Shown here piece after piece: positions 8,073-15,678 of a stretch of 37,156 bases of DNA (the stretch's first letter is position 1; the number at the start of each line of letters is the position of its first letter). The translations under genes and the position numbers were made by a program. The notes beneath the pieces were generated by a model. The model made no database searches and was not told the origin of the DNA. It saw nothing but the letters and a program-made list of their open reading frames with translations. The stretch is from Faecalibacterium prausnitzii (lineage in GTDB: Bacteria > Bacillota > Clostridia > Oscillospirales > Ruminococcaceae), in assembly GCA_004558805.1 (NCBI GenBank), contig SFDE01000018.1:1-37156 (forward strand), read 5' to 3'.

Positions 8073-9520
8073 ACTCTGCTCCTTCTTCGAAAGGAAGCTG
8101 CCAGAGGACCTGTGGTCCTCATGTAATGCTCCTCGGCAGCTTCGGAAAATGCCAGTTCTTCTTCATAGAAGGGATCGTTGTGCTTGGGCAGCTCCTGCTG
8201 GATCTTCTGGATCCGCTCAATAAGCAGCTCCACCTCGGTCTTTTGCGGTGCGTCCTCCTCCACCGGCAGTTCCACGATGTCCTCCAGTTTATTGGAGTAG
8301 GACTTGGAAAGGTAGAGGGAAAGCTTTGCGCAAGCGGGACCGATAAGCTCATACAGCACACTGGAAGCAAGGATGATGGTCTCCAGCACGTCGCCGGTCT
8401 CGCCGCCCAGAGTCCGGGCGCCCATAGCCGCCAGACCGATGGCAACGCCTGCCTGCGGCACCAGGGCAAGACCAAGATAGTTGCGGACCAGCTTGTCCTT
8501 GCCCACCATGGCACAGCCTAAAAAGGCGCCGACATACTTGCCAAGGATACGCACCACAAAGTAGATGACGCCGATGCGCAGCAGGGGTACCGAGCCGATG
8601 CTCTCGGAGCTGTTTACCAGTGCCCCCAGATCAAAGTTGACGCCGGAACGTACAAAGAACAGCAGCAGGATAGGCGGGCTGAAGTAGTTCAGCTGCTTGA
8701 ACAGCCGCTCGTCATCGGTGAGGTTGATATAGATCATGCTCATGGACATACAGCCCAGCAGCGGAGAAACATCCAGAATGGCGCAGATGCCGCAGAAGGC
8801 AAACAGCACCGCCACCGACACGATGAGGCGGTTGTCGGTGGAACGCTTGTGCAGCAGCAGCTTCAGGAACAGTCCAAAAAGCCCGCCCAGCACAAAGACG
8901 ATGATGTTCAGCAAAATGGGCTTGACGATGCTGCCGGCGTGGAAATCTCCGGTCATGGAGGCAAGCGCCACCGAAATGGCAATGCTGTATGCCAGCAGAC
9001 CAACCATGTCGTCCAGTGCCACCACCTGCAAAAGAGTCTCCACAAAGTCGCCCTTGGCATGGGTCTGCCGGATGGTCATGACGGTGGAGGCAGGTGCCGT
9101 GGCGGAGGCAAGGGCGGCGAGGACGATGGAAAAGTTCAGTTCCAGTCCCAGCACGAAATAGACCACGATGAACACCAGCACCGAGGCAAGGCACGCCTCC
9201 ATGACGGTGATGACCATTACCTTTGCACCGCTCTTTTTCAGGGTGGAAAACTTGAAGAATTCGCCGGTACTGAAGGCGATGAACGCAAGGGCGATGTCCG
9301 CCACAAAGCTCATGCCGGTGACCACCCTGCCGGGGATCAGGTTCATGCAGTAGGGTCCCATAAGGATGCCTGCCACGATGTAGGCGGTCACGTTGGGCAG
9401 CCTCAGCCGTTTGGTAACACGGGTCATGGCAAAGCCGGAAAACAGCATCAGTGCCACCGAGACAATGACCACCGACACATCAGAGGTAATGTGCAGGGTC
9501 TCGTAAATGGGGGTCAGCAT
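8069..9520 (-). CDS. cation:proton antiporter, CPA2 family
   Basis: A 483-residue membrane protein of the monovalent cation:proton antiporter-2 family (Kef/NapA-like). It has roughly a dozen hydrophobic helices, the early family segment RLRLPNVTAYIVAGILMGP, a later ALASATAPAST segment in place of the usual discontinuous-helix motif, and a short cytoplasmic tail of about 80 residues with no TrkA-N/RCK domain. It should exchange Na+ or K+ for H+. The ATG at 9520 is preferred because AAAGGAG lies 11 bases upstream; an in-frame TTG at 9529 is too close to that site. It leads an operon with the MgtC-like protein and HAD phosphatase, behind a 250-base leader. Confidence 0.88.
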   Translation of the reverse strand: MLTPIYETLHITSDVSVVIVSVALMLFSGFAMTRVTKRLRLPNVTAYIVAGILMGPYCMNLIPGRVVTGMSFVADIALAFIAFSTGEFFKFSTLKKSGAKVMVITVMEACLASVLVFIVVYFVLGLELNFSIVLAALASATAPASTVMTIRQTHAKGDFVETLLQVVALDDMVGLLAYSIAISVALASMTGDFHAGSIVKPILLNIIVFVLGGLFGLFLKLLLHKRSTDNRLIVSVAVLFAFCGICAILDVSPLLGCMSMSMIYINLTDDERLFKQLNYFSPPILLLFFVRSGVNFDLGALVNSSESIGSVPLLRIGVIYFVVRILGKYVGAFLGCAMVGKDKLVRNYLGLALVPQAGVAIGLAAMGARTLGGETGDVLETIILASSVLYELIGPACAKLSLYLSKSYSNKLEDIVELPVEEDAPQKTEVELLIERIQKIQQELPKHNDPFYEEELAFSEAAEEHYMRTTGPLAASFRRRSRV

Positions 9521-9623
9521 GACAGGCAAAGCTCCTTTCTATCCCAGATGGGGCAGGCGGGAAGCCCGTGGGACCTTCCGCTGCGCTCCCCGGACGTTCC
9601 GGTCCGCAAAACGTATGGCAAAT

Positions 9624-9694
9624 AAAAAAACAGGGCACGCAGTCCCTTGAAAAAAGATAGTCCTTCTATCCTTTTTCTCCGACTGTCCGCCCTG
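9624..9694 (-). terminator. leader terminator upstream of the antiporter (attenuator)
   Basis: On the minus strand a long hairpin is built from three stacked helices: CAGGGC/GCCCTG (outer, 9694-9689 and 9636-9631), CAGTC/GACTG, and AAAAAGGATAG against CTATCTTTTT near the tip. It is followed directly by seven T (9630-9624). It lies between the predicted promoter and the antiporter start, so it would stop transcription before the gene unless read through. This is the layout of a riboswitch or attenuator. Confidence 0.7.
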
Positions 9695-9778
9695 CTCTTT
9701 ACTCTAAAAGGCCGTCAACACCTGTATTTTTTCTTTTCATGCAGCAAAATCTATCAAAGCTGCCGGTTTGATGCACAA

Positions 9779-9807
9779 AGCATAGCATAACCGCCCGCAT
9801 TTGTCAA
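9779..9807 (-). promoter_or_regulatory. sigma-A promoter of the antiporter operon
   Basis: A consensus -35 box TTGACA (9807-9802), a 17-bp spacer and a -10 box TATGCT (9784-9779) on minus. Transcription would start near 9772 and give a 5' leader of about 250 bases. Within it, ATCAAA/TTTGAT arms form an early stem-loop before the terminator at 9624-9694. Confidence 0.7.
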
Positions 9808-9918
9808 GCAATTGTAAACATATCATAAATTTTTAGTGCAAAACGCTGGTTTTAAACTTCAAAAACAGGGCACCTTGCCCAGTTGTCTCTGTTTTTACGG
9901 AATTCTTTCAAAAAACCA

Positions 9919-9947
9919 TTGATTTTATTTGTCAAAACCATCATAAT
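9919..9947 (+). promoter_or_regulatory. promoter of glpP
   Basis: On plus, TTGATT (9919-9924), a 17-bp spacer and CATAAT (9942-9947) form a reasonable sigma-A promoter about 70 bases before the glpP ATG. The rest of the 9521-10014 gap is taken up by this and the antiporter leader; no gene is seen there. Confidence 0.5.
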
Positions 9948-10014
9948 ACTCTAATAAAATAGGACTTTCGTGTGCAGGAAGTGCCCCGGTGGACGGGGAA
10001 CAAGGAGGAATACC

Positions 10015-10581
10015 ATGAAACAGGAACTGATGGATGCCATCCAGGAAATGCCGGTGATTGCGGCAGTCAAGGACGATACCGGACTTTGCAGTGCCCTGAC
10101 CAACGAAAACATCCGGGTGGTGTTCGTATTATACGGGGATATCTGCAACATTGCCACCATCGTGCGGCGGATCCACGAGGCAGGGCGGTTTGCGGTGGTC
10201 CATGTGGACCTGATCGCCGGGCTTGCCGGCAAGGAGGTGGCGGTGGATTTTATCCGCAGCACCACCGAGGCGGACGGCATCATCTCCACCCGCCAGTCCT
10301 TCATCCGCCGTGCCAAGGAGTTGGGGCTTGCCGCCATCCTGCGGGTGTTCCTGCTGGATTCCATAGCACTGGAAAGTCTGGACAAGATCCCCCCAAATCT
10401 GCCGGATTGTCTGGACCTTTTGCCTGGGACCATGCCCAAGATCCTGCGCCGGGTCTGCGCCACCGCCAAGGTACCGGTGCTCACCGGCGGTCTTATTGCG
10501 GACAAGGAGGACGTGCTGGCAGCGCTGGAAGCAGGCATCACTGCCATTTCCACCACCAATCAGGCGGTGTGGGATATGTAA
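10015..10581 (+). CDS. glpP: glycerol-3-phosphate-responsive antiterminator GlpP
   Basis: A 188-residue protein matching the GlpP family over its whole length, a small TIM-barrel-like RNA-binding protein. Recognisable segments are the N-terminal MDAIQEMPVIAAVKD, VHVDLIAGLAGKEVAVDFI, the ADGIISTRQSFIRRAKELGL stretch and the C-terminal LTGGLIADKEDVLAAL. In Bacillus subtilis GlpP bound to glycerol-3-phosphate prevents termination in the leaders of glpD, glpFK and glpTQ. The start at 10015 has AAGGAGG upstream; a longer GTG reading frame from 9970 lacks one. No glpF, glpK or glpD gene is nearby, but a GDPD gene with a promoter-proximal terminator lies 2.3 kb to the right and is a likely target. 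Confidence 0.9.
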   Translation: MKQELMDAIQEMPVIAAVKDDTGLCSALTNENIRVVFVLYGDICNIATIVRRIHEAGRFAVVHVDLIAGLAGKEVAVDFIRSTTEADGIISTRQSFIRRAKELGLAAILRVFLLDSIALESLDKIPPNLPDCLDLLPGTMPKILRRVCATAKVPVLTGGLIADKEDVLAALEAGITAISTTNQAVWDM

Positions 10582-10630
10582 GGCGGCGTTTTGCAGCCAT
10601 ACCCACACGCCTCACCGACAGAGAAGAGAA

Positions 10631-10664
10631 CAAGCGCCCGGCAGCCGCCGGGCGCTTGCTTTTT
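10631..10664. terminator. bidirectional terminator between glpP and the convergent gene
   Basis: A perfect 12-bp GC-rich stem (10631-10642 and 10647-10658) with a 4-nt loop and T-run on plus. It ends glpP transcription. On minus the downstream T-run is poor, so termination of the convergent operon there is less certain. Confidence 0.8.
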
Positions 10665-10666
10665 GC

Positions 10667-11365
10667 TTAATCCAGCCGGAAGGCATACCGCAGGAACTCT
10701 GCGATCTGCTCCGTATGAGGAGCACTTTCTGGTACAAAAAGATAGTAGGTGTGCTCTACCCGGGGATCAGTATCCGCCCCGGTGCCCGCCACAAAGCGGC
10801 TGCCGGTCATATCCACAGCGATGCAGACCGTTTTGCCCTCTGCATCCGTTTCGGTGCACAGGGCGCTGCCCAGCTGCTGCTGCAGGTCCTCCGGCAGGAT
10901 CTCCCCCAGATCTTTCATGGACATATTGCCCCTGTAGTACGCAAATACCTCGTCGCTGGTGACCACCAGATCCAGTTCGTGGGTCAGGGTGTAGGCGATA
11001 AGCTTGCCATTGCTGGCAGAGGTGTAGTCGCTGGCATCCCCGCCCATGTCAATGTACAGGGCATCGTCAAAAACGATCCGCTGGCGGCGGGTCAGATCCT
11101 GGGTGGCAGCGTAGTCCTGCTGGATCCGTTCCGCCGGGAAAAGGTTATACTCATCGTTGGTAAAAAAGCCCTGCAGCAGGATCTCTTTCTGACTCTGGAC
11201 CACCACATCCCCGATGTAGAATCCCAGTGCCAGCAGCACCACCAGCCCCATGATCCAGAACCGGTAGTAGTGCAAAATATAACCGACACGCTGCCCGGGA
11301 CGCATGGGGCGCAGTTTTGCCCCCTCTGCCGCCTTCCAGTGTACAAAGCGTTCTCGGATGTTCAT
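10667..11365 (-). CDS. single-pass membrane protein, unknown function
   Basis: A 232-residue protein with a basic N-terminal cytoplasmic segment, one strong membrane helix at about residues 33-52, and an extracellular domain of about 180 residues with no recognised motif. The start at 11365 has GGGAGG nine bases upstream; a longer frame to 11446 would overlap the upstream YesL-like gene. The gap to that gene is only 17 bases, so the two are co-transcribed with the GDPD gene. Proteins of this shape often accompany YesL-type proteins in sugar-transport clusters, but no function can be given. Confidence 0.7.
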   Translation of the reverse strand: MNIRERFVHWKAAEGAKLRPMRPGQRVGYILHYYRFWIMGLVVLLALGFYIGDVVVQSQKEILLQGFFTNDEYNLFPAERIQQDYAATQDLTRRQRIVFDDALYIDMGGDASDYTSASNGKLIAYTLTHELDLVVTSDEVFAYYRGNMSMKDLGEILPEDLQQQLGSALCTETDAEGKTVCIAVDMTGSRFVAGTGADTDPRVEHTYYLFVPESAPHTEQIAEFLRYAFRLD

Positions 11366-11382
11366 TGTATTCCGCCTCCCGC

Positions 11383-12078
11383 TTACAGCATGCCATGCCT
11401 GCGCATTTTTTTGCGTTGCTTTCGCTCCCGCTCTGCCTGTTCCCATGCAGCCTGTTCCTCTGCCAGTTCACCGGTGTACTTTTTAAACACCGTGTTGATA
11501 AAGTAAGAGGAAACAAAGATAGCAAGCCCTACCCACACAAAGAATACGCCGCTCATGTAAAAACAGCCCACTGCCGCAAGTGCCCAGATCAGCGCAAGGG
11601 TCAGGGTGGCAGGCAGGTTGCCCACCGCCATGATAAAGCTGTTGCCCAGGATCTTTTTTAAGGGGAAGTCAAACACCGCCAGGATCGCCCACACATAGAA
11701 GGTGCAGCCCAGAAACAGTGCGGTCAGGCAGAGCACCAGTGCCCCCAGAACGATGGCAGGCACCCCGCCCACCAGCAGATAAAAGTTCCATACCCCCACA
11801 AGGTCTGCCGCAAAAAAGGCAATGCCTGCCGCCTCCAGCAGCCACAGGAGGGTCGCCTTTTTAAAATGCTTCCGGAAAGCGCCAAAAAAGCCCGACAGGA
11901 TGCCGCCCTCGGTATCCCGCACCTGCCGCATGGTATAGGAATAGAATGCGGTGGTGGCAGCCCCCATGGTCACCAGCGGCAGACTGGTGATGGTCCACAG
12001 AAAGCTCATGCAGGTAACATCGGCGACCTTGCTGATGGCGCTCCAGAATTTATTTTCCGGGTCAAAGATTCGGCTCAT
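11383..12078 (-). CDS. YesL family (DUF624) membrane protein
   Basis: A 231-residue protein with about five membrane helices, an N-terminal MSRIFDPENKFW and a conserved TSLPLVTMGAATTAFY segment typical of YesL/DUF624. The tail is highly basic (RKQRKK near the end). The function of the family is unknown; its members usually sit beside carbohydrate ABC importers and glycoside-degrading enzymes. Here it lies between the GDPD gene and a single-pass membrane protein, on the same strand and with short gaps, so a role linked to uptake of polyols or phosphodiesters is plausible. Confidence 0.85.
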   Translation of the reverse strand: MSRIFDPENKFWSAISKVADVTCMSFLWTITSLPLVTMGAATTAFYSYTMRQVRDTEGGILSGFFGAFRKHFKKATLLWLLEAAGIAFFAADLVGVWNFYLLVGGVPAIVLGALVLCLTALFLGCTFYVWAILAVFDFPLKKILGNSFIMAVGNLPATLTLALIWALAAVGCFYMSGVFFVWVGLAIFVSSYFINTVFKKYTGELAEEQAAWEQAERERKQRKKMRRHGML

Positions 12079-12114
12079 GTACAGCGTATCCCTCCTGTAT
12101 TGCGGGGCAAGCCC

Positions 12115-12861
12115 TTATTCTGCCTTGACAGTGCCTTCCAGAATGTTGGTGGTGATAAAATCCACCCCCATCTCCACCAGCGCCTCGCCGTCCACAGCCT
12201 CGTTGACGGTCCACACATTGTACTCCTGCCCCAGAGCGTGGACCTGCCGGATGTTTTCCGCCGTGGCAGACTTATAGTAGATGTCCAGTCCAAGGTTATA
12301 TTTTTCCAGAGCCTCCAGCACCCGGTCGTCCCACTCCTTGACCAAAAACTGCGCCGGCTGCTCCGGGTAGCGGCGGCGGAGATAGATCAGGTTCTTCAGG
12401 GCAAAGGAAATAAAGATGACGTGATCCAGATACCCTGCCTTTTCGATCATGGATACGATCTTGTAAACGTCCCCTGCCTTAAACTGATTTTTCAGCTCCA
12501 GCACGCAGTGCTTGCCGTACTTTTTGCAGATCTCAATGTACTCCATCAGGGTGGGGATCGTCAGGTCGATGCGCCCCCGCTTGCCGTCTATATCGGCGAG
12601 CTGCAGCTTCCGCAGGGTGTCAAAGGTGGTCTCCTCGATCACCATGTGGTCGATGCCCACCCGGGCGGTGTTGTCGTCGTGGAAGATGACGAACTGCCCG
12701 TCCGCCGTGCGGTGCACATCGGTCTCCACCCCAAAGTAGGTGGCACGGTTGCACGCCGCCACAAACGCCGAGCAGGTATTTTCCTTTTCCAGCCCGCTGA
12801 GACCCCGATGTGCCACCATCCGGACGGTCTTGTTGTCGATCTTAATGGTATCCATAGCCAT
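12115..12861 (-). CDS. glycerophosphodiester phosphodiesterase
   Basis: A 248-residue cytoplasmic GDPD without a signal peptide, about the length of UgpQ-type enzymes. Catalytic residues are in place: His18 in AHRG, Glu46 and Asp48 in VETDVH, and His61 in IFHDDN; the C-terminal VWTVNE strand and the GVDFITTNI end are also typical. It splits glycerophosphodiesters into glycerol-3-phosphate and an alcohol. AAGGA lies ten bases before the ATG at 12861. It leads the operon and is read from a promoter about 320 bases upstream whose transcript meets a terminator hairpin within 15 bases. The adjacent glpP and the Ugp-like importer fit one glycerophosphate pathway. Confidence 0.9.
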   Translation of the reverse strand: MAMDTIKIDNKTVRMVAHRGLSGLEKENTCSAFVAACNRATYFGVETDVHRTADGQFVIFHDDNTARVGIDHMVIEETTFDTLRKLQLADIDGKRGRIDLTIPTLMEYIEICKKYGKHCVLELKNQFKAGDVYKIVSMIEKAGYLDHVIFISFALKNLIYLRRRYPEQPAQFLVKEWDDRVLEALEKYNLGLDIYYKSATAENIRQVHALGQEYNVWTVNEAVDGEALVEMGVDFITTNILEGTVKAE

Positions 12862-13133
12862 AGGTTCTGCTTCCTTTCCAAATTGCCTGTAAGCTGCTTT
12901 TGCCGCAAAACAAAAAAGAGCGCACTAAACAAAGCCATTTTGCCCTGCCTGTCGCTCTCCTGCTCTGCGCCATCCTATTCTGCCACTTATTTTACACTCC
13001 TCCCGGAGGAAATACAAGCGTTGACCGGATATTTGGAAACTGTGCACAAAGCCCCGGCTGCACTCTTGAACACTCTGCCCAATCCAACCGGGTTTCCGGT
13101 TTTGCCGCCGGTGCTCATCGCCCAGGACGCTCC
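12862..13133 (-). promoter_or_regulatory. 5' leader of the GDPD operon downstream of the attenuator
   Basis: About 270 bases between the terminator hairpin and the GDPD ATG. Short reading frames exist on both strands but none has a convincing start and family match. Near the gene, AGAGCG and CGCTCT arms with a long loop are followed by six T on minus, a weaker second terminator-like element at about 12914-12960. Confidence 0.35.
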
Positions 13134-13167
13134 AAAAAAAGCGCCTGGTGATCTCTCACCAAGCGCC
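13134..13167 (-). terminator. promoter-proximal terminator in the GDPD leader, candidate GlpP target
   Basis: On minus, GGCGCTTGGTGA pairs with TCACCAGGCGC (one G-T pair, 4-nt loop) and is followed by seven T (13140-13134). The predicted transcription start is near 13179, so the hairpin occupies about +13 to +39. A terminator so close to its promoter implies regulated read-through. In B. subtilis the GlpP-controlled leaders have this arrangement. It could alternatively end read-through from malQ, whose stop is 170 bases away. Confidence 0.65.
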
Positions 13168-13185
13168 TTTGCTTTCGATGCTTAA

Positions 13186-13214
13186 AGTATAACGTTTTGG
13201 GGCAGCACTTTCAA
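13186..13214 (-). promoter_or_regulatory. sigma-A promoter of the GDPD operon
   Basis: On minus, -35 TTGAAA (13214-13209), a 17-bp spacer and -10 TATACT (13191-13186), five of six matches each. Confidence 0.7.
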
Positions 13215-13335
13215 TCCGAAAAGTGCAACAACTTTTTGGTTCATCCTTTTTGCATTTTGTAAAGTTGCGCAATATTCCGTCTTAATTTTTGTCAGCTGCC
13301 ACAGCAGCGGTCTGCTGCCGGGTCCCCTGCTGCCC

Positions 13336-14838
13336 TTACGCCCAGTTCTTCCGCCCGTAGCGGGTGGTCAGCTGACAGATCTCCTTTTGGAGCTTTTTTG
13401 TCAGCTGGGTCTTTTTCAGCCGCCAGCGCCAGTTTTTGCCCACGGTGGAAGGGGTGTTGATGCGGGCGGAGTTGTCCAGCCCCAGCCAGTCCTGCATGGG
13501 GATGATGCAGGTAGCTGCTGCGCTGCGCAGGATCAGGGCGATCATGCTTTTGTACAGCTGCTGGTCCGGGGTGGCGTAGTCGTACAGATAGTCCCGCACC
13601 ATGGCACGCTCGGCATCAGTGATGGTCTGGTACCACGAAACCAGAGTCTCGTTGTCATGGGTGCCGGTATACGCCACGCTGTTCACCGGGTAGTTGTGGG
13701 GCAGATAGTCGCTGGCACTGCCGGTATCCCGGGAGTCAAAGGCAAATTCCAGCACCTTCATACCGGGGAAGCCGCTGTCCTGCACCAGCTGCCGCACGGT
13801 GTCGCTCATGTAGCCCAGATCCTCCGCAATGATCTGCCGCTTGCCCAGTGCCTGCTCCACGGCACGGAACAGCTCCATGCCGGGTCCCTTCTCCCAGTGC
13901 CCCTCCACAGCGGTCTCGCTGCCGTAGGGGATGGAGAAATACTCGTCAAAGCCCCGGAAGTGGTCGATGCGCACCACGTCGTACAGCTCAAAGCAGTACC
14001 ACAGCCGGGTGATCCACCACTGATAGCCGGTGGCACGGTGTGCCTCCCAGCGGTAGAGGGGGTTGCCCCACAGCTGCCCGGTGGGCGAAAAGCCGTCCGG
14101 GGGGACTCCTGCCACTGCCGTGGGCAGGTTGTCCTGATCCAGCTGGAACAGCCCGGGGTTTGCCCATGCGTCTGCGGAATCCAGCGCCACATAGATGGGG
14201 ATGTCTCCGATGATCTTGACGCCCTTGCTGTTGGCGTATTCTTTCAGCCTGCGCCACTGCTGGTCGAACTTGAACTGCAGATACTTGTGGTACTCCACCT
14301 CAAAGTACAGCTCCCGGCGGTAGTAGTCCATTGCCGGCTGCCAGCGCAGACGGATATCCTCTGCCCACTGGGTCCAGGGCTTTCCCTCAAAGCGGTCCTT
14401 CACCGCCATGAACAGGGCAAAGTCCTCCAGCCACCACTTATTTTTTTCGCAGAACGCCCGGAACTCATCGTTATGCCCGATATCACTGCGGGAATACGCC
14501 AGCCGCAGCAGACGCCCCCGTTCTGTGTACAGGCGGCTGTAGTCGATGTCGTCTGCCCTGCGTCCAAAGTTTGCCTTTTTGCACTCGGCAGCGGTCAGCA
14601 CACCCTCTTCCACCAGTGCATCCAAACTGATGAAATAGGGGTTGCCCGCAAAGGCAGAAAAGCTCTGATAGGGGCTGTCGCCGTAGCTGGTGACTCCCAG
14701 AGGCAGGATCTGCCAATAGGTCTGTCCGGCGTCCTTGAGCCAGTCCACAAAGTCGTATGCTTCCTGCGAAAAGCAGCCGATTCCGTAGGGGGACGGCAGA
14801 CTGCTGATGGGCAGCAAAATGCCTGCACTTCTCTGCAT
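13336..14838 (-). CDS. malQ: 4-alpha-glucanotransferase (amylomaltase)
   Basis: A 500-residue GH77 enzyme that transfers alpha-1,4-glucan chains between maltodextrins and releases glucose. The start MQRSAGILLPISSLPS and the catalytic triad are typical: nucleophile Asp292 in VRIDHFRG, acid/base Glu339 in IIAEDLG, and Asp395 in GTHDNET. The length is normal for bacterial MalQ. AAAGG precedes the ATG. It is the last gene of the PTS - EEP - malQ operon (16-base gap) and works with the glycogen phosphorylase at 20092: MalQ lengthens short maltodextrins that the phosphorylase can then shorten. No strong terminator follows directly. Confidence 0.95.
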   Translation of the reverse strand: MQRSAGILLPISSLPSPYGIGCFSQEAYDFVDWLKDAGQTYWQILPLGVTSYGDSPYQSFSAFAGNPYFISLDALVEEGVLTAAECKKANFGRRADDIDYSRLYTERGRLLRLAYSRSDIGHNDEFRAFCEKNKWWLEDFALFMAVKDRFEGKPWTQWAEDIRLRWQPAMDYYRRELYFEVEYHKYLQFKFDQQWRRLKEYANSKGVKIIGDIPIYVALDSADAWANPGLFQLDQDNLPTAVAGVPPDGFSPTGQLWGNPLYRWEAHRATGYQWWITRLWYCFELYDVVRIDHFRGFDEYFSIPYGSETAVEGHWEKGPGMELFRAVEQALGKRQIIAEDLGYMSDTVRQLVQDSGFPGMKVLEFAFDSRDTGSASDYLPHNYPVNSVAYTGTHDNETLVSWYQTITDAERAMVRDYLYDYATPDQQLYKSMIALILRSAAATCIIPMQDWLGLDNSARINTPSTVGKNWRWRLKKTQLTKKLQKEICQLTTRYGRKNWA

Positions 14839-14854
14839 CTTCCTTTACCTTTCT

Positions 14855-15673
14855 TTATAACTCGATCAGGATCCCTGCATGGTCGGAGACCCGGGGTTCC
14901 CGCTGTCCATTGAATACCACCCGGCTGCTTTTTACCGCAGCTGCCTTAGAGCACCAGATCTGGTCGATGCGCTTTTTTGCCGCCGCATCCGGGGCATCCC
15001 GCCAGCCGTCGATCGCCTCCACCACGGTGTAGCCATCGTCCCGCTGCTGTGCCAGACGGTAGGTGTCCTGCCAGCCGCTGCCCAGGATCAGGTCGTAGCC
15101 TTCCCTGCGCACATCCGCTTCGCTGTTGAAGTCTCCCAGCAGAAAGGCGGTGGGTTTTGCGCCTGCCGCCCGGGACAGTTTTTCCCATTGAGCGGCAAAG
15201 GGTTCTTCTTCGTCCTTCCACCAGCCCATGTGCACGGCGTAATACCAGACGTCTCCCGCACAGACGCCCAGCGTGCGGCGGGTCTTCCAGTAGCTGTAAT
15301 CGTCGGACTTGCTCAGCAGCAGGTTTTCGGCGGCGGTGATGGGGGCACGGCTGAACACCGCCATGCCCTCGTCGTATTTGTCGTAGCCTATCTTTGCCGG
15401 GAGCCAGCTCCAATGGTAGTGCACGCCCCGGTCTGCCAGCATTTTTGCCACGGCTGCGGCATGGTTATCCGTCTTCAGGGGCACCCCGTTGCCGGGGCAG
15501 GGGGTATACCCTGCCGGAATCTCCCCCAGCAGGGGGGCAGCGGCGGTCTGATTCACCTCCTGCAGGGCGAACACCTCCGGCTGCTCCGCTGCCATAAAGT
15601 TTACAAAGATCTCCCGCTTTGCCTCATAGTCCGGTTCTGTAAGGCTGTGGGTATTCAAAGTCAGCAGTTTCAT
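14855..15673 (-). CDS. endonuclease/exonuclease/phosphatase (EEP) family protein
   Basis: A 272-residue member of the EEP superfamily (DNase I / inositol phosphatase fold). Motifs are in order: LNTHS at the N-terminus, LQEVN with the metal-binding Glu, an LLGDFNSE motif in the second half, and VSDHAGI with the catalytic His at the end. Substrates in this family range from DNA to phospholipids and phosphosugars, so none is assigned. It starts five bases after the PTS stop and has no clear ribosome site of its own, so it is probably translated by coupling. Its place between a maltose PTS and malQ hints at a phosphosugar role. Confidence 0.85.
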   Translation of the reverse strand: MKLLTLNTHSLTEPDYEAKREIFVNFMAAEQPEVFALQEVNQTAAAPLLGEIPAGYTPCPGNGVPLKTDNHAAAVAKMLADRGVHYHWSWLPAKIGYDKYDEGMAVFSRAPITAAENLLLSKSDDYSYWKTRRTLGVCAGDVWYYAVHMGWWKDEEEPFAAQWEKLSRAAGAKPTAFLLGDFNSEADVRREGYDLILGSGWQDTYRLAQQRDDGYTVVEAIDGWRDAPDAAAKKRIDQIWCSKAAAVKSSRVVFNGQREPRVSDHAGILIEL

Positions 15674-15678
15674 AATTT

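Noticed and set aside
12900..13151. An 83-codon plus-strand frame with a hydrophobic start
   Set aside because: It lies in the GDPD leader on the opposite strand, without a ribosome site, and its C-terminal half is low-quality sequence.
11866..13185. A 439-codon frame on plus across the YesL, GDPD and leader region
   Set aside because: It is antisense to two recognised genes, and its last part is the terminator hairpin read as protein.
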